In this document: positions 10,753 to 20,013 of the stretch, piece after piece
Numbering within the stretch: the stretch's first letter is position 1
Layout of the letters: the number at the start of each line of letters is the position of its first letter
Origin: Marinobacterium sp.
GTDB taxonomy: Bacteria; Pseudomonadota; Gammaproteobacteria; Pseudomonadales; Balneatricaceae
DNA length: 33,172 nucleotides
NCBI GenBank assembly: GCA_030602245.1
Contig: JAUWAC010000023.1
Span: 1 to 33,172, forward strand
Reading direction: 5' to 3'
Program-made: the position numbers and the translations under genes
The notes under the pieces: model-generated
The model's input: only the letters and a program-made list of their open reading frames with translations
Told to the model about the DNA's origin: nothing
The model's database searches: none

Positions 10753-10787
10753 TCGGCGAACCTACTTGTCCACAGTTGCGCCGTACC

Positions 10788-11756
10788 ATGCTGCCACACC
10801 AGATCAACCCGCTGATTGAGCCGCAGTTCGATGCGGTTACCGACTATATCCTCAACCACCTCGGCTCCAACGTACCGCTGGTCGAGAGCATCGGTCACTA
10901 CATCGTCGAAAGTGGCGGCAAGCGACTGCGCCCGCTGCTGGTTCTGCTCGCTGCCAACGCCTGCGGCTACAAGGGTGAGCAGCATATCCCGCTGGCCGCG
11001 GTGATCGAGTTCATCCACACCGCCACGCTGCTGCATGACGACGTTGTGGACAACTCCGAGTTGCGCCGCGGCAACGCGACCGCCAACGCCAAATGGGGCA
11101 ACGCGCCGAGCGTGCTGGTCGGCGACTTCCTGTATTCGCGTTCGTTCCAGATCATGGTGGAAATTGGTGAGATGGCGATCATGCAGGTGATCTCCAACGC
11201 CACCACGGTGATCGCCGAAGGCGAGGTGCTGCAGCTGCTGAACCAGCGCAATCCGGACACCACCGAAGACGCCTACATGAATGTGATTCTGGGCAAGACC
11301 GCCATGCTGTTCGAGGCTGCGACCGAGTGTGGCGCGATCCTCGCCGGCAGCGACGCAGCGTCACGTGAGGCCCTGCGTCTGTATGGCCGCCACCTCGGCA
11401 TCGCCTTTCAGTTGGTCGACGACGTGATGGACTACCTCTCCAGCAGCGAGGAGATGGGCAAGAACGTCGGCGACGATCTCGCCGAGGGCAAGGCCACGCT
11501 GCCGCTGATCTACGCCATGCGCGTGGGCAACGATGAAGAACGCGCGCTGGTTCGCGACGCGATTCGCAGCGGCGGACTGGATGATCTGGCACCGATCCTC
11601 GAGATCGTGCAGCGCACCGGCGCCATCGACTACACCCGCGCCAAGGCGCAGGAACAGGTCGATCTGGCACGCGACGCACTCAAGCGCCTGCCGGCCAGCA
11701 GCTTCCGCGACACCCTAGACACACTGGCGACCATGGCCGTAGTCCGCACCAGCTGA
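10788..11756 (+). CDS. ispB: Octaprenyl (polyprenyl) diphosphate synthase
   Basis: The 322-residue trans-prenyltransferase makes the side-chain diphosphate for ubiquinone. The first aspartate-rich motif is in LLHDDVVDNSELRRG and the second in FQLVDDVMDYL. GGKRLRPLL binds isopentenyl diphosphate, and GKATLPLI is a further family block. The ATG at 10788 (MLPHQINPLIEP) aligns better with IspB than the in-frame TTG at 10776. Neither has a strong ribosome site. The divergent rplU-rpmA/ispB order is typical of Gammaproteobacteria. Confidence 0.95.
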   Translation: MLPHQINPLIEPQFDAVTDYILNHLGSNVPLVESIGHYIVESGGKRLRPLLVLLAANACGYKGEQHIPLAAVIEFIHTATLLHDDVVDNSELRRGNATANAKWGNAPSVLVGDFLYSRSFQIMVEIGEMAIMQVISNATTVIAEGEVLQLLNQRNPDTTEDAYMNVILGKTAMLFEAATECGAILAGSDAASREALRLYGRHLGIAFQLVDDVMDYLSSSEEMGKNVGDDLAEGKATLPLIYAMRVGNDEERALVRDAIRSGGLDDLAPILEIVQRTGAIDYTRAKAQEQVDLARDALKRLPASSFRDTLDTLATMAVVRTS

Positions 11757-11811
11757 ACACAGGAGCCGCCCGGCTGGCGCCGCCTGTGCTCGCCGTTACA
11801 TCAGTGCCGCC

Positions 11812-12441
11812 TCACTGGCGGTGCAGCAGATAGACCACCTCCCGCTCATCGTCGCGCCGCGCATTCGCCGGCGCTTCGGCGGCGAGACGGATCACCGTAA
11901 ACGCGGGCTCAAACAGATCACGCACCTCGTTCTCGAACACCGCAAACGGCGGCCCGCTCTCGTCGCCAAACTCCAGCGTCACCAGCAGCATCTCCACACC
12001 CGGCTCGATCCGCTGTACCAGACGCTGCGCGTAGCGGCGGCGCATGGCCGGGGGCAGTGCGATCAGTGCCGCGCGGTCATAGACGGCACCGATGCCACGA
12101 AACACCTCCCACGGCAGCTCGAACAGATCCGCGGTAATCAACGTAATGCCATCGCGCTCGCGACGGTGGTAGTTATCCACCGTTACCGGCGTGACCTCGA
12201 CGCCCTGCTCGTAGAAAAAGTCACGACAGGCGATGTCACTGAGTTCGACCCCGAGCACGGCGTGGCCCTGCTCGCGCAACCACAGCATATCGCGCGACTT
12301 GCCGCACAGCGGCACCAGCACCCGGGCGTCCGGCGCCACGTTCAGTCGCGACCAGTATTCCGTCAGCCAGCGATTAAACGCCTGCTGATGAAAGCCGATC
12401 CGCCCCTCGCGCCAGCGCTGATGCCAAAAGTCATGTTCCAT
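11812..12441 (-). CDS. tpm: Thiopurine S-methyltransferase family protein
   Basis: The 209-residue SAM-dependent methyltransferase starts MEHDFWHQRWREGRIGFHQ, the hallmark N-terminus of bacterial TPMT. LVPLCGKSRDMLWLREQGH follows, covering the SAM-binding region, then GVELSDIAC, and the substrate-side segment VYDRAALIALPP. Bacterial members methylate selenium and tellurium oxyanions and thiopurines. The physiological substrate here is unknown. A longer frame begins at 12477, but the family start is at 12441. It is convergent with ispB, leaving a 55-bp gap. Confidence 0.93.
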   Translation of the reverse strand: MEHDFWHQRWREGRIGFHQQAFNRWLTEYWSRLNVAPDARVLVPLCGKSRDMLWLREQGHAVLGVELSDIACRDFFYEQGVEVTPVTVDNYHRRERDGITLITADLFELPWEVFRGIGAVYDRAALIALPPAMRRRYAQRLVQRIEPGVEMLLVTLEFGDESGPPFAVFENEVRDLFEPAFTVIRLAAEAPANARRDDEREVVYLLHRQ

Positions 12442-12490
12442 GTTCGTACCTGCTCCGTTCGCCTGCAAAAGCTGCAAATTAGCTGACGCA

Positions 12491-12523
12491 GTCCGTGCCT
12501 CGCGGACAGCTAACCGGTATAAT
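12491..12523 (+). promoter_or_regulatory. Probable fabA promoter with inverted repeat over the -35 region
   Basis: A consensus TATAAT is present at 12518-12523. The -35 position, 17 bases upstream, has no good hexamer but is covered by the inverted repeat GTCCG-N7-CGGAC (12491-12507). A perfect -10 without a -35, plus a dyad there, suggests a regulated promoter. The regulator is unknown. I did not see a clear FadR or FabR site. Confidence 0.5.
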
Positions 12524-12569
12524 ATTGCGCTATTCTGAATAAAAATGGATGTGGATTAACAGTTTTCTC

Positions 12570-13085
12570 ATGACCAGACCTTCCTCCTTTGAACGCGAAG
12601 ACCTGCTCAAATGCGGTCACGGCGAAATGTTTGGCCCGGGTAACGCACAGCTGCCCGTCGACAATATGCTGATGATGGATCGTATTACTCACATCAGCGC
12701 CGAAGGTGGCCTGTACGGCAAGGGCGAAATCATCGCCGAGCTGGATATCCATCCGGATCTCTGGTTCTTCCAGTGCCACTTCCCGGGCGATCCGGTCATG
12801 CCGGGCTGCCTCGGCCTGGACGCCATGTGGCAGCTGGTGGGCTTTTTCCTCGGCTGGCGTGGCAACGAAGGCCGTGGCCGCGCACTCGGCTCCGGTGAAG
12901 TGAAGTTCACCGGTCAGGTGCTGCCGAGCGCCACCAAGGTGACCTACCACATCCACCTCAAGCGCGTAATCGAACGCAAGCTGGTGATGGGGATCGCCGA
13001 CGGTTCCCTGTCGGTGGACGGTCGTGAGATCTACACGGCGAAAGATCTGCGGGTAGGGCTGTTCACGAGCACAGAAGCGTTCTGA
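12570..13085 (+). CDS. fabA: 3-hydroxydecanoyl-ACP dehydratase/isomerase
   Basis: The 171-residue protein has the normal FabA length when started at [10 protein letters not shown] (12570). The frame is open from 12549, but those extra residues are not conserved. The catalytic His70 ([10 protein letters not shown]) and Asp84 ([10 protein letters not shown]) are in place. It dehydrates beta-hydroxyacyl-ACP and isomerises trans-2- to cis-3-decenoyl-ACP, the branch point for anaerobic unsaturated fatty acid synthesis. With fabB downstream it forms the standard fabA-fabB pair, though the 172-bp spacing is wide and contains its own candidate control region. Confidence 0.97.
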   Translation: MTRPSSFEREDLLKCGHGEMFGPGNAQLPVDNMLMMDRITHISAEGGLYGKGEIIAELDIHPDLWFFQCHFPGDPVMPGCLGLDAMWQLVGFFLGWRGNEGRGRALGSGEVKFTGQVLPSATKVTYHIHLKRVIERKLVMGIADGSLSVDGREIYTAKDLRVGLFTSTEAF

Positions 13086-13189
13086 CAGCGATCTGCCCAC
13101 GAGCATGAGCGGCGTTCATAACGGTAATTGAACCCAACCGTGCTCGGCATATCCAAGCACGAAGCTCCCTGACACGGAGCGCTGAAACG

Positions 13190-13236
13190 AGAGTTCCAAG
13201 AGCTCTGCAGAGTTATCCAGAGTTCTATAAAAAGTT
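13190..13236 (+). promoter_or_regulatory. Five near-copies of AGAGTT at about 10-bp spacing upstream of fabB
   Basis: AGAGTT occurs at 13190, 13209 and 13219, AGAGCT at 13199 and AAAGTT at 13231. Start-to-start distances are 9, 10, 10 and 12 bases, close to one helical turn. The array ends about 20 bases before the fabB ATG and overlaps TATAAA-like sequence at 13226. It could be a phased protein-binding array or a promoter relic. The function is unproven. Confidence 0.45.
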
Positions 13237-13257
13237 CGATAAATAGAGAGGCTACAC

Positions 13258-14475
13258 ATGCGACGCGTCGTGGTGACCGGTATCGGCATCGTTTCCTGCC
13301 TGGGGAACGACAAGGAAACGGTTCTGGATTCGCTGAAACAGGGGCGTTCCGGCATCAAATATCAGCCGGAATACGCCGAACTGGGTTTTCGCAGCCAGGT
13401 GGCAGGCAGTATCGACATCGACCTCGATGCACTGATCGACCGTAAACTGCGCCGTTTCATGGGCAATGCGGCAGCCTACGCCTACGTGGCGATGGATCAG
13501 GCGGTAAAGGACTCCGGTCTCAGCGAAGATCAGGTATCCAACGTACGCACCGGTCTGATTGCCGGCTCCGGTGGCGCCTCTTCGGCCGACATCGTGGAAG
13601 CGGCCGATATCCTGCGTGACAAGGGTGTCCGTCGTGTCGGTCCCTATCGCGTCACCCGCACCATGGGCTCCACCGTATCGGCCTGTCTGGCGACCCCGTT
13701 CAAGATCAAGGGCGTCAACTACTCCATCACCTCCGCCTGCGCCACCAGCGCCCACTGTATCGGTGCGGCGATGGAGCAGATCCAGCTCGGCAAACAGGAC
13801 GTGATCTTCGCCGGTGGCGGTGAAGAGCTGCACTGGTCGCTGACCTGCATGTTCGACGCCATGGGCGCGCTGTCGAGCAAGTACAACGACACGCCGGAGA
13901 AGGCGTCCCGTGCCTACGACGCCAACCGTGACGGCTTCGTCATCGCCGGCGGTGCCGGCATGCTGGTGCTGGAAGAGCTCGAGCACGCGAAGGCGCGCGG
14001 CGCGAAAATCTACGCCGAGCTGGTGGGTTACGGTGCCACCTCCGACGGCTACGACATGGTCGCACCGTCCGGTGAAGGCGCCGTACGCTGCATGCAGCAG
14101 GCGATGTCCACCGTCGAAGGCAAGATCGACTACATCAACTCCCACGGCACCTCGACACCGGCCGGCGACATTCAGGAGCTGAAGGCGATGAAGGAAACCT
14201 TCGGCGACGACATGCCGCCGGTGAGCTCCACCAAGTCGCTGACCGGTCACTCACTGGGCGCCACCGGTGCACAGGAAGCGATCTACTGCCTGCTGATGCA
14301 GCAGAACGATTTCATCTGCGCGTCAGCCAACATCGACCAGCTGGACCCGGAAGCGGAAGGTCTGCCGGTGGTCACCAGCCGTCAGGATGGCGTCAACCTG
14401 GAGCGTGTCATGTCCAACAGCTTCGGCTTTGGCGGCACCAACTCCACACTGGTATTCCAGAAATACCGCGACTGA
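13258..14475 (+). CDS. fabB: 3-oxoacyl-ACP synthase I (KAS I)
   Basis: The 405-residue ketoacyl synthase has the catalytic triad: Cys161 in [10 protein letters not shown], His in [11 protein letters not shown] and His in [20 protein letters not shown] near the C-terminus is the family glycine-rich loop. It elongates cis-3-decenoyl-ACP from FabA, committing carbon to unsaturated fatty acids. The ATG at 13258 follows a GAGAGG ribosome site. FabB rather than FabF is indicated by the fabA neighbour and the N-terminus [18 protein letters not shown]. Confidence 0.97.
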   Translation: MRRVVVTGIGIVSCLGNDKETVLDSLKQGRSGIKYQPEYAELGFRSQVAGSIDIDLDALIDRKLRRFMGNAAAYAYVAMDQAVKDSGLSEDQVSNVRTGLIAGSGGASSADIVEAADILRDKGVRRVGPYRVTRTMGSTVSACLATPFKIKGVNYSITSACATSAHCIGAAMEQIQLGKQDVIFAGGGEELHWSLTCMFDAMGALSSKYNDTPEKASRAYDANRDGFVIAGGAGMLVLEELEHAKARGAKIYAELVGYGATSDGYDMVAPSGEGAVRCMQQAMSTVEGKIDYINSHGTSTPAGDIQELKAMKETFGDDMPPVSSTKSLTGHSLGATGAQEAIYCLLMQQNDFICASANIDQLDPEAEGLPVVTSRQDGVNLERVMSNSFGFGGTNSTLVFQKYRD

Positions 14476-14489
14476 TCCGATCGCACCGT

Positions 14490-14524
14490 GCCGGAGCGGG
14501 AGCCGACAGGCGCCTCGCTCCGGC
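14490..14524. terminator. GC-rich hairpin between fabB and atzF
   Basis: GCCGGAGCG (14490-14498) and CGCTCCGGC (14516-14524) are perfect complements, a 9-bp stem with a 17-base loop. There is no T run on either side. It lies between convergent fabB and atzF and could slow polymerase or protect 3' ends, but it is not a typical intrinsic terminator. Confidence 0.4.
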
Positions 14525-14576
14525 CGCGCGCTCGCCTGATCGCTGAGTTCAGGCAACGTCCCTGTCACCCACCCCC

Positions 14577-16400
14577 TTACGCCTGACGGCTGCTCAGCCA
14601 GGCGCGCCAGCCACCGTAGGCGGTGATCTCCTCGGCACCGTCCAGCCCGCAGGGCTCACAGATGAATCCGCTGACCTGACGTCCGTCGGCCAGACGCACT
14701 TTACCGATGCCCAACGGCGCCGGAATGCCGGCCACGAAACTGCCGAACGCGCATGCCGGCACCGACCAGACCTCGACGTCGATCGCCTGCCCGGCCTGCT
14801 CATCCAGCACCAGCCCCGGCCGCAGCGGCGGTCCGCCGGCCAGCGCATACATGCGGTACGAAGGTGCCGTACGTGTTTTCTCCTTCAGCACCGCGCCGCG
14901 TTCGGTCAGCTGCCAGTTCAGCGGCAACCCCTCGAGGTGCGCCCCGCAGACCAGCACATCGATCCATTCCGGGTCGCTGACCCGACTGCGGCTCAACGCA
15001 CTGCCCGGCCCCGCCTCGCCGGTCGCGCCGGGCACGCCGAGCGGCAGCCCCAGCCCCTGCTGAATCCGGTTGGCGATCGATAGCAGCGCACGGTCGCTGA
15101 AGCAGTGCCCGACCAGCGTGATTCCGAACGGCAGACCCGCCTCGGTAAAGGCGGTCGGCACCGCCACCGCGGTCATATCGAGCAGGTTCATGAAGTTGGT
15201 GTAGTAACCGAGCTGGGAGTTGTAGAGGATCGGCTCGGCCAGCAGCTCGTCGACGGTGAACAGCCGTCCCGCGGTCGGGGTCAGCAGGCAGTCCACCTGC
15301 GCCAGCTGAGCCAGACACTGCTGTTTCAGCGCTTCCAGCCGATACTGTGCCTTGAACAGCTCGGTGGCGCGCGGTTCGCCGCCGGGGGCGACAATCGCGC
15401 GCACCACCGGATGGATCGCCTCCGGTTGCTCATCGATCAGCGGCTGACAGGCGATGTAGCGCTCCGCCACCCAGGGGCCTTCATACAGCAGCAGTGCCGC
15501 CTCGTTGAACGCTGTGTAGTCGATCTCGACGAACTCCAGCCCCAGTCCGTGCAGCGCCTCCAGCGTCGCCGCATACGCCTGCTCGTACCCCTCATCGCCG
15601 AAGAACCTGAGCTGATCGGCGGGGATCACGCCGACCTTGAGCATACCTTCGCGCAGGCCGTACTGGCGGCTGCGATTGTGGAACGGGTTTTCACGGCTGT
15701 AGCCGTCGCGGGCGTCAAAGCCCTCGGCACTGGCCAGCACGGTGTTGGCATCATCCGCCGTCAGCGCAAAGATGCTGATGCAGTCGAGGCTGCGGCAGGC
15801 CGACACCAACCCGGTGCTGGAGAGCAGGCCGCGGCTGGGCTTGAGGCCGATCAGGTTGTTGAAGCAGGCGGGCACCCGCCCGGAACCGGCGGTGTCGGTG
15901 CCGAGGCTGAAGCTGGCCAGCCCCAGCGCCACCGACACGGCGGAGCCGGCACTGGAGCCGCCGCTGATGTAGGCCGGATCGAAGGCGTTGCGCCCCGGTC
16001 CGTAGGGCGAGCGGGTGCCGTTGAGGCCGGTGGCAAACTGATCCAGATTGGTCTTGCCGACCGGGATCGCGCCGGCATCGATCAGCTGCTGCACCACCTG
16101 GGCGCTGGCCTGCGGTGTATAGGCAAACTCGGGGCAGCCGGCGGTGGTCGGAATACCGGCCAGATCGATGTTGTCCTTGATCGCAAACGGAATGCCCCAC
16201 AGCGGATGGCTGGCCGGGTCTTTCTGTGCCAGTGCCGCCAGCCAGGGCGCCTGTTCCGCCTCGCTGAGCAGGTGGATCCAGATGTTGCGGTCCTGGTACT
16301 GCGCCGCACGGGCGCGAATGTCTGCCATCACCGCGGCCGGGTCGATCGTGCCGGCGGCGTAGGCGGCGCGCAGGTGCGCGATGCTCATGCTGATACTCAT
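14577..16400 (-). CDS. atzF: Allophanate hydrolase (amidase-signature family)
   Basis: The 607-residue protein has an N-terminal amidase-signature domain with the Ser-cisSer-Lys triad: Lys75 in FAIKDNIDLAG, Ser150 in ISGGSSAGSAV and Ser173 in GTDTAGSGRVP. From about residue 470 a separate C-terminal domain follows (VLVCGAHLEGLPLNWQLTER ... FICEPCGLDGAEEITAYGGW), as in AtzF and the hydrolase half of urea amidolyase. It converts allophanate to two ammonia and two CO2. It is the last gene of the operon, starting 10 bases after the carboxylase stop with a GAGGG-type ribosome site. In this context its allophanate would come from carboxyguanidine. Confidence 0.95.
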   Translation of the reverse strand: MSISMSIAHLRAAYAAGTIDPAAVMADIRARAAQYQDRNIWIHLLSEAEQAPWLAALAQKDPASHPLWGIPFAIKDNIDLAGIPTTAGCPEFAYTPQASAQVVQQLIDAGAIPVGKTNLDQFATGLNGTRSPYGPGRNAFDPAYISGGSSAGSAVSVALGLASFSLGTDTAGSGRVPACFNNLIGLKPSRGLLSSTGLVSACRSLDCISIFALTADDANTVLASAEGFDARDGYSRENPFHNRSRQYGLREGMLKVGVIPADQLRFFGDEGYEQAYAATLEALHGLGLEFVEIDYTAFNEAALLLYEGPWVAERYIACQPLIDEQPEAIHPVVRAIVAPGGEPRATELFKAQYRLEALKQQCLAQLAQVDCLLTPTAGRLFTVDELLAEPILYNSQLGYYTNFMNLLDMTAVAVPTAFTEAGLPFGITLVGHCFSDRALLSIANRIQQGLGLPLGVPGATGEAGPGSALSRSRVSDPEWIDVLVCGAHLEGLPLNWQLTERGAVLKEKTRTAPSYRMYALAGGPPLRPGLVLDEQAGQAIDVEVWSVPACAFGSFVAGIPAPLGIGKVRLADGRQVSGFICEPCGLDGAEEITAYGGWRAWLSSRQA

Positions 16401-16410
16401 CTGTTGTCCC

Positions 16411-19400
16411 TCATACGGATGCTTCGATCACGACCAGCGCCTGTCCGGCGCCCACCCGGTTGCCGGCACTGAGCAGCAACTGGCTGACGACGCCGGCACA
16501 GGGGGCGTGGATCGGGATTTCCATCTTCATCGATTCAAGAATCATCAGGGTCTGTCCTGCCGTCACGGTGTCGCCGACCTGAACCTCGGTCTGCCAGACA
16601 CTGCCGGATACCGGGCTGTCGACAACGGTCGCGTCCTCCGGCCAGTCCACCGTCTGCTCGTCGGCGACCGCCTCTTCGGCCTCGAAATTGAACTGGCCGT
16701 TGGCGTGCCAGCGCGCCAGCTCCTGCTCGAACGCGGCATTGCGCTGCGCCTTGAACTGATCGATCGACGCCGCCTGATCGGCGATGAACTGCTCATACTC
16801 CGCCAGCGAGAAGGTCGTCTCCTCGATCTTCAGCGGATAGCGCCCCTGCGGGAAATCGCGCCGGATCTGCTGCAGTTCTTCATGGCTGACCTCGTAGAAG
16901 CGAATCTGGTCGAAGAAGCGCAGCAGCCAGGGCTGCTCGAACTCGCGGGTTTGCCGGTACCGGTTCCACATCTGCAGGGTGCGACCGACGAACTGGTAGC
17001 CGCCCGGTCCCTCCATGCCATACACACACAGGTAGGAGCCGCCGATGCCGACCGAATTTTCCGCGGTCCAGGTGCGGGCCGGGTTGTACTTGGTGGTGAC
17101 CAGTCGGTGGCGCGGGTCGATCGGCGTCGCCACCGGCGCGCCCAGATAGACATCCCCGAGGCCCATCACCAGATAGGAGGCATCGAACACCACCCGCTTC
17201 ACGTCGTCGATGCTGTCGAGTCCGTTGATGCGGCGGATGAACTCCAGATTGCTCGGGCACCAGGGCGCGTTCTTGCGCACCGACTGGGTATATTTCTCGA
17301 TCGCCAGCCGGCAGGCCACGTCATCCCAGGACAGCGGAATGTGCACGATGCGCGACGGTACGCTCAGTTCCGCCAGCTGCTGCGACAGCTCGCGCTCGCC
17401 GCGCTCGATGTGGGTCAGCAGTTCGGCATGGCTGAGCTGCTGGGCATCGAAGTGGATCTGCAGCGAACGGATGCCCGGCGTCAGTTCACGCAGCCCCGGC
17501 AGCGGATTGCGCTGCAGCCACTGCATCAGCGCATGGGCGCGGAAACGCAGGCGGATATCCAGCATCTGTTCGCCATATTCGACCAGCAGGAAATGATCGC
17601 CGGCAGCCCGGCAGACGATCTCGTCGCCGAACTGCTGTGCCGGGAAACGCGCCAGAATCGGGGTGGTCGGCACGACCGGCTCACCGTCGTCGACGGCGCA
17701 GGGCGCCAGCTGCTCCAGCTCGGCCAGCTGGGCCGCCTCCGCCTGCACCGCCTGCTCGATCGACACCGGCACGAAACGCACGCGATCGCCGGCGCGCAGC
17801 TGGCCCAGTTTCCACAGATCCGCGGTGATCACCGTGGCCGGGCAGACGAAGCCCCCCAGCGAGGGGCCGTCCGGGCCCAGAATCACCGGCATGTCGCCGG
17901 TGAAGTCCACGGTGCCGAAGGCGTAGGCGTTGTCATGGATATTGGACGGGTGCAGACCCGCCTCGCCACCGTCCTTGCGCGCCCAGTTTGGCTTCGGACC
18001 GATCAGGCGCACGCCGGTGCGACTGGAGTTGTAGTGGATCTCCCAATCGGTATTGAAGAAGGTGTCGATATCCTCCGCGGTAAAGAAATCGGGGGCACCG
18101 TGCGGGCCGTAGATGACCCGCAGCGTCCACGCATTGCCCAGCGCCGGTCTCAGACTCGCCGGCAGCGTGCGTACGGCCACCGGCGCCGCGCCGGCATCCA
18201 GTCGGAGCACATCGCCGGCGCGCAGGGCGCGGCCGTTATGGCCGCCGAACTGCCCCAGCGTGAAGGTGGAACGCGAGCCGAGATAGTGCGGGCAGAGGAT
18301 ACCGCCGCGCACCGCCAGATAGGCCCGCGCGCCGACGTCTCGGATCCGCCCCAGTGTCAGCGTCTGCCCCGGCGCCACCTCCACCACCTGCCACAGCGGC
18401 AGCGGCTGATCGTCGAGGCGTGCCTCGATCTCGGCGCCGCTGAGGACGATCTGGGTGGCGCTGGCAAAACGCAGGGTCGGCCCCTGCAGGGTGATCTCCA
18501 GCCCGGCGGCATCGCGCGGGTTATCCAGCAGGCGGTTGCCGAGACGGAAGGCGTAGTTGTCGAACGGACCGGACGGCGGCACGCCCACATCCCAGTGGCC
18601 CTGCCGCCCCGGGTAGTCCTGAATCGTGGTCTGGGTACCGCCCTGCAGCACATCGATCCGGGCCGGTGCATAGGCAAAACGGTTCAGGTAGCGGGTGGTG
18701 ACCTCGCCCCGCGCCAGCACCGGATCACGACTCAGTGCCCGCAGGTAATCCAGGTTGGTTTCGCTGCCATAGAGGCGGATAGCGTCCAGTGTCTGCTGTA
18801 ACCGGGTCAGCGCCGCCGGGCGATCCTCGGCGTGCACTATCACCTTGGCCAGCATCGGATCGAAGAACGGCGGCACCTCGATACCGGCTTCGATCCAGTG
18901 ATCGATACGGATACCCTCGCCGTGCGGAAACGCCACCTCGGTCAGCAGACCGGCACAGGGCTGGAAGTCACGGTACGGATCTTCGGCATAGACGCGGACC
19001 TGAATCGCATGCCCCTGCGGCCTCAACGCGGCGCGTCGGGCGTCCAGCTCCAGCGCCTCACCGGCGGCCTGACGCAGCATCCATTCCACCAGATCGACGC
19101 CGTACACCTCCTCAGTGACGCCATGCTCGACCTGCAGGCGGGTGTTCACTTCGAGAAAATAGAACGCATGGGTATCGGCATCGTAGATGAATTCGACCGT
19201 GCCGGCGTTGCGGTAGCGTACGCTGGCCAGCAGCTGCTCGGCGGTGGCGTGCAGCTCGGCGCGCACGGCGTCGCTCAGGTGTGGCGCGGGGCACTCCTCC
19301 ACTACTTTCTGGTTGCGCCGCTGGCTGGAGCAGTCACGTTCGCCCAGCGCCAGCGCTGCGCCCTGCCCATCGCCGAACACCTGCACTTCGATATGGCGCG

Positions 19401-20013
19401 CGCGCTGAATGAACTTCTCCAGAAATACGCCATCGTCGGCGAAGTTGTTGGCACCGAGGCGTTTGACGCTGTCGAATGCACCAACCAGCTCGGTTTCGTC
19501 ATGGCACAGCTGCATGCCGATGCCACCGCCCCCGGCGGTGCTCTTGAGCATCACCGGATAGCCGATGCGCCGGGCTTCGGCTTTCGCGGCGGCCAGATCG
19601 GTGAGCAGATCGGATCCCGGCAGCAGCGGCACGTCGGCCGCCTGCGCCAGCTCACGGGCACGGTGCTTGAGGCCAAACGCCTGCATCTGCTCGGCGGTCG
19701 GACCGACGAAGGCGATCCCGGCCGCTTCGCAGCGCTCGACAAACCCGGCGTTCTCGCTGAGAAAGCCATGGCCCGGGTGGATCGCCTCGGCACCGCTCCG
19801 GGCCGCGATCGCCAGCAGACGGTCCATGTTCAGATAGGTGTCGGCGGCACCGCCCTCGCCGAGGCAGTACGCCTCGTCGGCCAGACGCACGTGCAGGCTG
19901 TCGGCATCACACTCGGCATAGACAGCCACGGAACCGATTCCGAGCCGCTTCAGGGTACGGATGATACGGGTGGCGATGGCGCCACGGTTGGCAATCAGCA
20001 CTTTGTTAAACAT
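16411..20013 (-). CDS. Biotin-dependent guanidine carboxylase (urea carboxylase family)
   Basis: This 1200-residue multidomain enzyme begins with a biotin carboxylase domain (MFNKVLIANRGAIATR; ATP-grasp loop KSTAGGGGIGM at 157-167; ERDCSSQRRNQKVVEE; VNTRLQVEHGVTEE). KipA/KipI-like carboxyltransferase domains follow (GGTQTTIQDYPGRQGHWDVG; LVEYGEQMLDIRLRF; PVATPIDPRHRLVTTKYNPA). The C-terminal biotin carrier domain has Lys1163 in ILESMKMEIPI. The fold alone does not separate urea from guanidine carboxylase. Two guanidine riboswitches and the CgdA/CgdB pair argue for guanidine, giving carboxyguanidine from guanidine, bicarbonate and ATP. The start at 20013 gives the family N-terminus; the frame is open to 20178 through the riboswitch but encodes nothing conserved there. 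Confidence 0.88.
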   Translation of the reverse strand: MFNKVLIANRGAIATRIIRTLKRLGIGSVAVYAECDADSLHVRLADEAYCLGEGGAADTYLNMDRLLAIAARSGAEAIHPGHGFLSENAGFVERCEAAGIAFVGPTAEQMQAFGLKHRARELAQAADVPLLPGSDLLTDLAAAKAEARRIGYPVMLKSTAGGGGIGMQLCHDETELVGAFDSVKRLGANNFADDGVFLEKFIQRARHIEVQVFGDGQGAALALGERDCSSQRRNQKVVEECPAPHLSDAVRAELHATAEQLLASVRYRNAGTVEFIYDADTHAFYFLEVNTRLQVEHGVTEEVYGVDLVEWMLRQAAGEALELDARRAALRPQGHAIQVRVYAEDPYRDFQPCAGLLTEVAFPHGEGIRIDHWIEAGIEVPPFFDPMLAKVIVHAEDRPAALTRLQQTLDAIRLYGSETNLDYLRALSRDPVLARGEVTTRYLNRFAYAPARIDVLQGGTQTTIQDYPGRQGHWDVGVPPSGPFDNYAFRLGNRLLDNPRDAAGLEITLQGPTLRFASATQIVLSGAEIEARLDDQPLPLWQVVEVAPGQTLTLGRIRDVGARAYLAVRGGILCPHYLGSRSTFTLGQFGGHNGRALRAGDVLRLDAGAAPVAVRTLPASLRPALGNAWTLRVIYGPHGAPDFFTAEDIDTFFNTDWEIHYNSSRTGVRLIGPKPNWARKDGGEAGLHPSNIHDNAYAFGTVDFTGDMPVILGPDGPSLGGFVCPATVITADLWKLGQLRAGDRVRFVPVSIEQAVQAEAAQLAELEQLAPCAVDDGEPVVPTTPILARFPAQQFGDEIVCRAAGDHFLLVEYGEQMLDIRLRFRAHALMQWLQRNPLPGLRELTPGIRSLQIHFDAQQLSHAELLTHIERGERELSQQLAELSVPSRIVHIPLSWDDVACRLAIEKYTQSVRKNAPWCPSNLEFIRRINGLDSIDDVKRVVFDASYLVMGLGDVYLGAPVATPIDPRHRLVTTKYNPARTWTAENSVGIGGSYLCVYGMEGPGGYQFVGRTLQMWNRYRQTREFEQPWLLRFFDQIRFYEVSHEELQQIRRDFPQGRYPLKIEETTFSLAEYEQFIADQAASIDQFKAQRNAAFEQELARWHANGQFNFEAEEAVADEQTVDWPEDATVVDSPVSGSVWQTEVQVGDTVTAGQTLMILESMKMEIPIHAPCAGVVSQLLLSAGNRVGAGQALVVIEASV

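Noticed and set aside
16381..18801. An 806-codon open frame on the plus strand, antisense to the carboxylase
   Set aside because: It lies wholly opposite a conserved biotin-dependent enzyme, has no family motif, is rich in Gln/Arg/His as expected from complementing a GC-rich gene, and has no ribosome site.
14577..20013. A simple urea amidolyase (urea catabolism) operon
   Set aside because: It is the default homology label, but two guanidine riboswitches and both carboxyguanidine deiminase-type subunits argue for guanidine as the substrate. Urea activity as a side reaction is not excluded.
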